A model generated the notes under the pieces. It was not told the origin of the DNA, did no database searches, and saw nothing but the letters and a program-made list of their open reading frames with translations. A program made the translations under genes and the position numbers. A stretch of 64,000 nucleotides of DNA, taken from assembly GCF_026314295.1 (NCBI RefSeq), contig NZ_CP111108.1, forward strand, positions 1,922,001 to 1,986,000, in the 5' to 3' direction. Origin of the DNA: Caproicibacterium sp. BJN0003. GTDB lineage: Bacteria > Bacillota > Clostridia > Oscillospirales > Acutalibacteraceae. Below, piece after piece: positions 59,853 to 64,000 of this stretch; within the stretch, counting starts at the first letter, position 1, and every line of letters starts with the position of its first letter.

Positions 59853-60140
59853 ATGATACTAACCGTTGACGAAGATGCAAATCAGTTTAAAAGCCTAAGT
59901 GAATTTAAAAGTTGTATGTCAAGAGGCGGAGATGTGGAATTTGAGTGGAAAGGAATCGACTACACTCTCAGTTCAGTCTGGCCGAACGACAAAATGAAAT
60001 TTTCGATTGGACCGTGCACTCGCGTAGAAAAAGACTGTACCGTTTACGATACCGTCGATGAGCTTTTAGAATACAAAGTGGGCGGCGACAAACTGCGGGA
60101 TATTATTACGCAGGCAGAAATTATTGACAGGACATTATAA
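59853..60140 (+). CDS. Small conserved unknown, paralogue of the 31794 gene
   Basis: A 95-residue protein: FKSLSEFKSCMSRGGDVEFE, WKGIDYTLSSVWPNDKMKFS, then YDTVDELLEYKVGGDKLRDI and terminal IDRTL. The same motif order occurs in the protein at 31794-32102. Probably a small alpha+beta protein. AAAGGAGAG precedes the ATG at 59853. The gene forms its own unit between two terminators. Function unknown. Confidence 0.75.
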   Translation: MILTVDEDANQFKSLSEFKSCMSRGGDVEFEWKGIDYTLSSVWPNDKMKFSIGPCTRVEKDCTVYDTVDELLEYKVGGDKLRDIITQAEIIDRTL

Positions 60141-60204
60141 CAAAATCCATACAACCTCATTTTTTTGCATTGGGTAAAATTCTCTTCTTCCTTTTTTCTT
60201 ATAG

Positions 60205-60248
60205 AAATAGATGTAGTATCAACTAGATATATGATACTACATCTATTT
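60205..60248 (+). terminator. Terminator with 17-bp perfect stem
   Basis: AAATAGATGTAGTATCA pairs with TGATACTACATCTATTT around a 10-base loop, then TT. Confidence 0.88.
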
Positions 60249-60273
60249 TTCATATCAATATCTTTTAAATCTC

Positions 60274-60314
60274 TTGACAAGTATCAAGAATTAAACTATA
60301 GTGAACATTGTTCA
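60274..60314 (+). promoter_or_regulatory. Promoter and TetR operator for tetR-hsmA
   Basis: TTGACA (60274-60279), 17-base spacer, TATAGT (60297-60302), overlapped by the palindrome TGAACATTGTTCA (60302-60314). It lies 23 bases upstream of the TetR start, so the regulator should repress its own operon. Confidence 0.75.
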
Positions 60315-60337
60315 TATAAATAAGTTGGAGTGATGAT

Positions 60338-60892
60338 ATGGCAAAAATAATTCCGAATGCCCGTGAGCACATCTTAAGTACAGCAAAGGCTATCATAAAC
60401 ACACAGGGCATTGATGCATTAAACATGCGCAGTGTATCCCATGGCTGTGGGATTGCCCTTGGAACCATTTACAACTACTTTCCAACCAAGGCTGATCTTT
60501 TGGTGGAATTGATGGCCTCTTACTGGGACGAGTTTTTGATAAAAGTTGAGGACTTTTTACAGGAGGAGCACGACTTTTACACCGCGTTACGCTGCATTTT
60601 TAATTTGCAGTCTCAGTATGTGAACGCTTTCCGAGTTGAGTGGCTTGTCCCATCCTTTTATCAAACCCCCGAAGGTGTTCAGAAGGGTGTTACATTAGAG
60701 CAACGTTACTTACAAAGATTTGCACAGCAAATTGAATCTCTTATCTCTAAAGCGCATAAGGCAGGCTATATTTCCCCAAAAAGGAGTGAACAAGATACTG
60801 CACAATTTATTCTATTCAATTTGGTATCACTTTCTCGGCAGCATACGATTTCTTACGATTTATTTGAAGATTTTTTAAGAGAACTGCTATAA
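60338..60892 (+). CDS. TetR-family regulator
   Basis: A 184-residue regulator with helix-turn-helix LNMRSVSHGCGIALGTIYNYFPTKADLL at about residues 28-55. A palindrome overlaps its promoter. It is followed 19 bases later by an HsmA-type membrane protein, and by a MATE pump after a further gap; both are plausible targets. GGAGTGATG precedes the ATG. Confidence 0.9.
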   Translation: MAKIIPNAREHILSTAKAIINTQGIDALNMRSVSHGCGIALGTIYNYFPTKADLLVELMASYWDEFLIKVEDFLQEEHDFYTALRCIFNLQSQYVNAFRVEWLVPSFYQTPEGVQKGVTLEQRYLQRFAQQIESLISKAHKAGYISPKRSEQDTAQFILFNLVSLSRQHTISYDLFEDFLRELL

Positions 60893-60911
60893 AACAGGAG
60901 GATTTTTTATA

Positions 60912-61277
60912 TTGATTCTGTCAATCATCTGCATGTGTCTGGCGCTCCTCTTTTACTCCGTAGGTGTTTGGGGCGAAAAGATTCAGCATCGACTTAAGGC
61001 ATGGCATCTCGTTATGTTTTGGGTCGGTTTAGTGTTCGATACAACTGGTACAACTATCATGAGCAAGATAGCAAAAAATGGTTTTGTATTAAATTTTCAT
61101 GGTATTGTAGGTCTTCTTGCTATTTTACTCATGATTTTTCATGCATTTTGGGCTACTACTGTTCTGAAACGAGGCAACAAGAAAAGCTTACAAAATTTCC
61201 ACAAGTTTAGCATCATCGTATGGGTCATATGGCTTATCCCTTTCTTCTCCGGCATGATTTTTGCCATGTTGAAATAA
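60912..61277 (+). CDS. HsmA-family (TIGR03987) membrane protein
   Basis: A 121-residue membrane protein with four hydrophobic segments. It matches the HsmA/TIGR03987 pattern: YSVGVWGEKIQHRLKAWHLV, FWVGLVFDTTGTTIMSKIA, FHGIVGLLAILLMIFHAFWA and HKFSIIVWVIWLIPFFSGM. Function is not established. The start is TTG at 60912, nine bases after AGGAGGA. It shares an operon with the TetR gene upstream. Confidence 0.87.
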   Translation: MILSIICMCLALLFYSVGVWGEKIQHRLKAWHLVMFWVGLVFDTTGTTIMSKIAKNGFVLNFHGIVGLLAILLMIFHAFWATTVLKRGNKKSLQNFHKFSIIVWVIWLIPFFSGMIFAMLK

Positions 61278-61412
61278 AGGGGGCTCACAAAAAACAGGTA
61301 TTCGACTATTTTGACTCAGTTGTAATGTCTTGCTTATGATTTTATGGCTTAATCCATTTTTTATGGTATACTTAATTAAGATTAATGAACTTGTCTTAAA
61401 AGGGTGGAAATA

Positions 61413-62783
61413 TTGGCGAATAATCATATAGAAAAATGTTTGACCAGTGGAAAAATCACATCATCAATGTTGCGTTTTGCAGTTCCCATGATTGTTGGGG
61501 ATCTATTACAGCAATTATACAACATTGTGGACACATTGATCGTTGGACAATTTGTGGGCAAGAATGCGCTCGCAGCAGTAGGCTCATCGTATACTCTTAT
61601 GACGTTTTTAACTTCCATCATGATGGGGATGTGTATGGGCAGCGGTACTGTTTTTTCTATTAATTTCGGAAAAAACAATGCAGAGCGCCTCAAAAAAAGT
61701 ATTTACACCTCTTTTTTATTGATTTTAGCATGTACAGCAGTTCTGAACCTTGCCGTGTTTTTGCTGATTGATCCAATTATGCATTTTCTTCGAATTCCTT
61801 TAGAAGTATATACTTTGACAAGAAGTTATCTTTGGATTATTTTTTGGGGAATCGGTGCCACCTTTTTTTACAACTTTTATGCCTCACTTTTACGCTCCAT
61901 AGGGAATTCTGTTACCCCTCTCGTTTTTCTCGGCATTTCGGCAACTCTAAATATTGGCTTGGATTTACTATTGGTCCTTACTTTTCAATGGGGTGTTGCA
62001 GGTGCTGCAATTGCAACTGTAATTTCACAAATTGTATCCGGTGTGGGAATTATGATATATACCCTAATTTTCTATCCGGAATTTCATATCCACAAAAACG
62101 AGAAATTTTCAGAACCTGGTCTGCTAAAAGAGATCACTCATTTTTCGTTTATGACTTGTATCCAACAATCCATCATGAACTTTGGAATTTTGATGGTTCA
62201 AGGGTTAATTAACAGCTTTGGAGTCATCGTAATGGCAGCATTTGCGGCAGCCGTAAAAATCGATTCTTTTGCTTATATGCCGTTACAAGATTTTGGAAAC
62301 GCTTTCTCGATCTTTATTGCACAAAACTATGGAGCAAAACAATCAAAACGCATTAAGCAGGGAATTCGAAGTGCATTTATTATAACTGTACTATTTAGTA
62401 TATCTGTCAGTGCTATTGTCTGTATTTTTGCAAAACCGCTCCTGCTGATTTTTGTACAACCACAAGAAACAAACATTTTATCGATCGGGATGCAGTATTT
62501 GTGGATTGAGGGCGCCTGCTATTTTGGTATTGGTTTTCTATTTTTGTTTTATGGACTATATCGGGCACTGCGAAAACCAGGCATGTCGGTCATACTGACA
62601 ATTATCTCTCTTGGAACTCGTGTTACGCTCGCATACCTATTGTCTGCGATCCCTCAAATTGGGATCATTGGAATATGGGTATCGGTACCCATAGGATGGT
62701 TTTTAGCAGATCTCGTTGGAACGTTCTACTATCACAAATTAAAAAGCAGACAACAAAAGGAGCAGAACGTTTTGATAAGCTGA
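61413..62783 (+). CDS. MATE-family efflux transporter
   Basis: A 456-residue, 12-helix MATE protein of the bacterial NorM/DinF-like type: MLRFAVPMIVGDLLQQLYNI, VDTLIVGQFVGKNALAAVGS, ASLLRSIGNSVTPLVFLG and the second-half FIAQNYGAKQSKRIKQG and GLYRALRKPGMSVIL. TTG at 61413 is taken as start because AGGGTGG is suitably spaced; GTG 61404 lies inside that site. A strong terminator follows. Divergence from the 45800 pump is large, so this is not a recent duplicate. Confidence 0.9.
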   Translation: MANNHIEKCLTSGKITSSMLRFAVPMIVGDLLQQLYNIVDTLIVGQFVGKNALAAVGSSYTLMTFLTSIMMGMCMGSGTVFSINFGKNNAERLKKSIYTSFLLILACTAVLNLAVFLLIDPIMHFLRIPLEVYTLTRSYLWIIFWGIGATFFYNFYASLLRSIGNSVTPLVFLGISATLNIGLDLLLVLTFQWGVAGAAIATVISQIVSGVGIMIYTLIFYPEFHIHKNEKFSEPGLLKEITHFSFMTCIQQSIMNFGILMVQGLINSFGVIVMAAFAAAVKIDSFAYMPLQDFGNAFSIFIAQNYGAKQSKRIKQGIRSAFIITVLFSISVSAIVCIFAKPLLLIFVQPQETNILSIGMQYLWIEGACYFGIGFLFLFYGLYRALRKPGMSVILTIISLGTRVTLAYLLSAIPQIGIIGIWVSVPIGWFLADLVGTFYYHKLKSRQQKEQNVLIS

Positions 62784-62822
62784 TTATTTGTTATGAAACT
62801 GGACAAGTTTTAATTGAACCTC

Positions 62823-62857
62823 AAAAGCGGAGATGTCAAATTGGCATCTCCGCTTTT
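62823..62857 (+). terminator. Terminator after the MATE gene
   Basis: Perfect 13-base stem AAAAGCGGAGATG with CATCTCCGCTTTT, 9-base loop. Confidence 0.88.
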
Positions 62858-62921
62858 CTAATATACGCTCCATAACCATAAAAAGTAAAAGTACAGAATC
62901 AATCCGAATCATACCGCAAAA

Positions 62922-63515
62922 TCATTCCCCATAAAGGAATTGGAAACTTCCTTTTGCCGATGATAATCCATTTTCCAACAAATCCGCCAAAGCAATTTCC
63001 TTATTTTTTAATTGCTGCGGTGTCCATATAAAAATCCCCTGATCGTACAAAAAGCAGTAGACCGATACGATAATCTCAGCTGTTTCCTGCGGCTTATCAC
63101 AACAAAATAATCTTTCCTTCACTCCTTGCCGAATAATATCTGCTACAATTGGCGAAAGAGACAGCAATATTTTGGCAAGCGATTTTTGATGAATGGCTGC
63201 ATTCTGTTGTTGATGCAGATAAGCATCCACAGCCGGTGAACTAACTGAGCTGCGATAACTTTGAAACAGTAGTTTGAGTTTTAAAATAGCGTCACCCCTA
63301 CTCTCATGAACCAGTTCTTCACATTTTTGAATGACTTGTCCGTATTCACGTTCAACTAGTGCATCAAATATTTCATCCTTCGATTGAAAATAATAATAGA
63401 TACTTCCCTTGCCGATTCCTGCCCTTTTTGCAATATCACTAACAGAACAAGCTGCACCTTTCTCTTTTTCCAGCAGGTCCAGCATCGCATCTAATATAAG
63501 GTTCCTTTTATCCAT
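62922..63515 (-). CDS. TetR-family regulator
   Basis: A 197-residue regulator with helix-turn-helix CSVSDIAKRAGIGKGSIYYYFQSKDEIFD at about residues 23-51. The ATG at 63515 follows GAAGGTGATG; the open frame extends further but runs into the operators. It is divergent from an alpha/beta hydrolase and the intergenic region carries two GACC/GGTC dyads, so it should control both genes. Confidence 0.9.
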   Translation of the reverse strand: MDKRNLILDAMLDLLEKEKGAACSVSDIAKRAGIGKGSIYYYFQSKDEIFDALVEREYGQVIQKCEELVHESRGDAILKLKLLFQSYRSSVSSPAVDAYLHQQQNAAIHQKSLAKILLSLSPIVADIIRQGVKERLFCCDKPQETAEIIVSVYCFLYDQGIFIWTPQQLKNKEIALADLLENGLSSAKGSFQFLYGE

Positions 63516-63556
63516 TTCATCACCTTCTAATAATAGTATACCGCAAAAACGGGTTA

Positions 63557-63614
63557 TTGACCAGCGGTCGAAAAAATAGTATAATTCTATTATTCGACCG
63601 GTGGTCGAATAATA
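63557..63614 (+). promoter_or_regulatory. Promoter with two TetR operators for the hydrolase gene
   Basis: TTGACC (63557-63562), 17-base spacer, TATAAT (63580-63585). Operator 1 overlaps the -35 box: TTGACC-AGC-GGTCGA (63557-63571). Operator 2 lies downstream: TATTATTCGACC (63588-63599), GGT, GGTCGAATAATA (63603-63614), 12-base perfect arms. Both share the GACC-N3-GGTC core, so one repressor could clamp the promoter on both sides. Confidence 0.85.
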
Positions 63615-63637
63615 AGACAAAAGAAAAAGGGATAAAT

Positions 63638-64000
63638 ATGGACATCTTTTTATTAGTACTGCTCATCATAACCGTTATAAGTTTTCTGGTTTGCCTAGTT
63701 TCAATTGCTCAAATTATCATTCGGCGGCGAAAGAAAAGGCCATCGGATACAGCAACCGCTCGTCTTAAGAAAAGTGCCAGATTTTTTTCAGGCTTAGCCC
63801 TATTAACGGCTATCCTTGTCCTGTTAAGTCAGTTTACAGCTCATACGCCGTCAATCATGGATCAACAAGGTAATATGCTGAATGGTAGTATCGCTGAACT
63901 CCAGAAAGTTGAGCTAAACGGGCACCAGGAATGGATCAGCATCCGTGGAAAAGACTGCCATAACCCAGTTCTTTTATTTTTAGCTGGTGGCCCGGGAGGG
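63638..64000 (+). CDS. Membrane-anchored alpha/beta hydrolase (proline iminopeptidase-like), N-terminal part
   Basis: 121 codons are present before the window ends. Residues about 2-24 and 50-70 are hydrophobic (IFLLVLLIITVISFLVCLV; FFSGLALLTAILVLLSQF), separated by a basic loop. The extracellular part then begins, with VELNGHQEWISIRGKD and NPVLLFLAGGPGG, the oxyanion motif of the family. The active Ser, Asp and His lie beyond the window. AAAAAGGG precedes the ATG. It is divergent from TetR and under a two-operator promoter. Confidence 0.8.
   Translation, partial: MDIFLLVLLIITVISFLVCLVSIAQIIIRRRKKRPSDTATARLKKSARFFSGLALLTAILVLLSQFTAHTPSIMDQQGNMLNGSIAELQKVELNGHQEWISIRGKDCHNPVLLFLAGGPGG

Noticed and set aside
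1-64000. CRISPR arrays, tRNA, rRNA, integrase-att structures and known riboswitch classes
   Set aside because: No regularly spaced repeats, no tRNA-like cloverleaf or rRNA core sequence, and no intact integrase or recognisable riboswitch core were seen on reading both strands; a covariance-model scan would be needed to exclude divergent RNAs.

Overview
The window reads as chromosomal DNA of an AT-rich, low-GC Gram-positive anaerobe, most likely in class Clostridia. The signs are strong GGAGG-type ribosome binding sites, many TTG and GTG starts, numerous hairpin-plus-T-run terminators, and a reductive oxygen-defence set (desulfoferrodoxin, rubrerythrin, ferritin). The genus cannot be fixed from the sequence alone. 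No rRNA, tRNA or CRISPR array was seen.

Layout. 1-3.0 kb: arabinose catabolism (araD fragment, araA, divergent araR). 3.1-8.2 kb: accessory genes (transglutaminase-like, DinB, CPBP protease, P-loop kinase-like, metallo-beta-lactamase fold) interrupted by an IS30-family insertion. 8.6-14.6 kb: oxygen and redox defence on the minus strand (Gpx, ferritin, rubrerythrin, two tandem desulfoferrodoxins, FMN reductase, YgiD-like dioxygenase), with a dead 2-oxoacid oxidoreductase beta gene inside it and a divergent HxlR regulator. 15-23.3 kb: pirin, two tandem beta-sandwich repeat proteins, regulators and several broken genes (PAP2, relaxase tail, ABC exporter). 23.4-34 kb: iron alcohol dehydrogenase, small enzymes, an anchored surface protein, TetR, a flavoprotein, and an XRE-cupin/azlCD export locus with a clear operator. 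34.2-37.9 kb: arsR-acr3-arsD-arsA arsenite resistance with two ArsR palindromes.

38-50.5 kb is the most coherent unusual unit. LysR, a YfcC-type carrier, an S9 peptidase, a TSCPD protein, an L-cysteine desulfidase homologue and a MATE pump lie in one direction. They are bracketed by two C26 gamma-glutamyl hydrolase paralogues that are about 86% identical by eye. Together they suggest import and breakdown of peptides or gamma-glutamyl/thiol compounds with release of sulfide; that role is inferred. 50.7-56 kb: two acetyltransferases and an AraC/GyrI/ABC-2 drug-efflux operon. 56-64 kb: LytTR-DUF3021, a ceramidase-like hydrolase behind an attenuator-like leader, TetR-HsmA, a MATE pump, and a divergent TetR/alpha-beta hydrolase pair with two operators.

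The region has been heavily remodelled. At least nine gene relics can be read, and two families of diverged intergenic repeats (terminator-promoter cassettes) occur. Paralogue pairs (desulfoferrodoxin, C26 hydrolase, ceramidase-like, a small unknown family) show repeated local duplication and decay.
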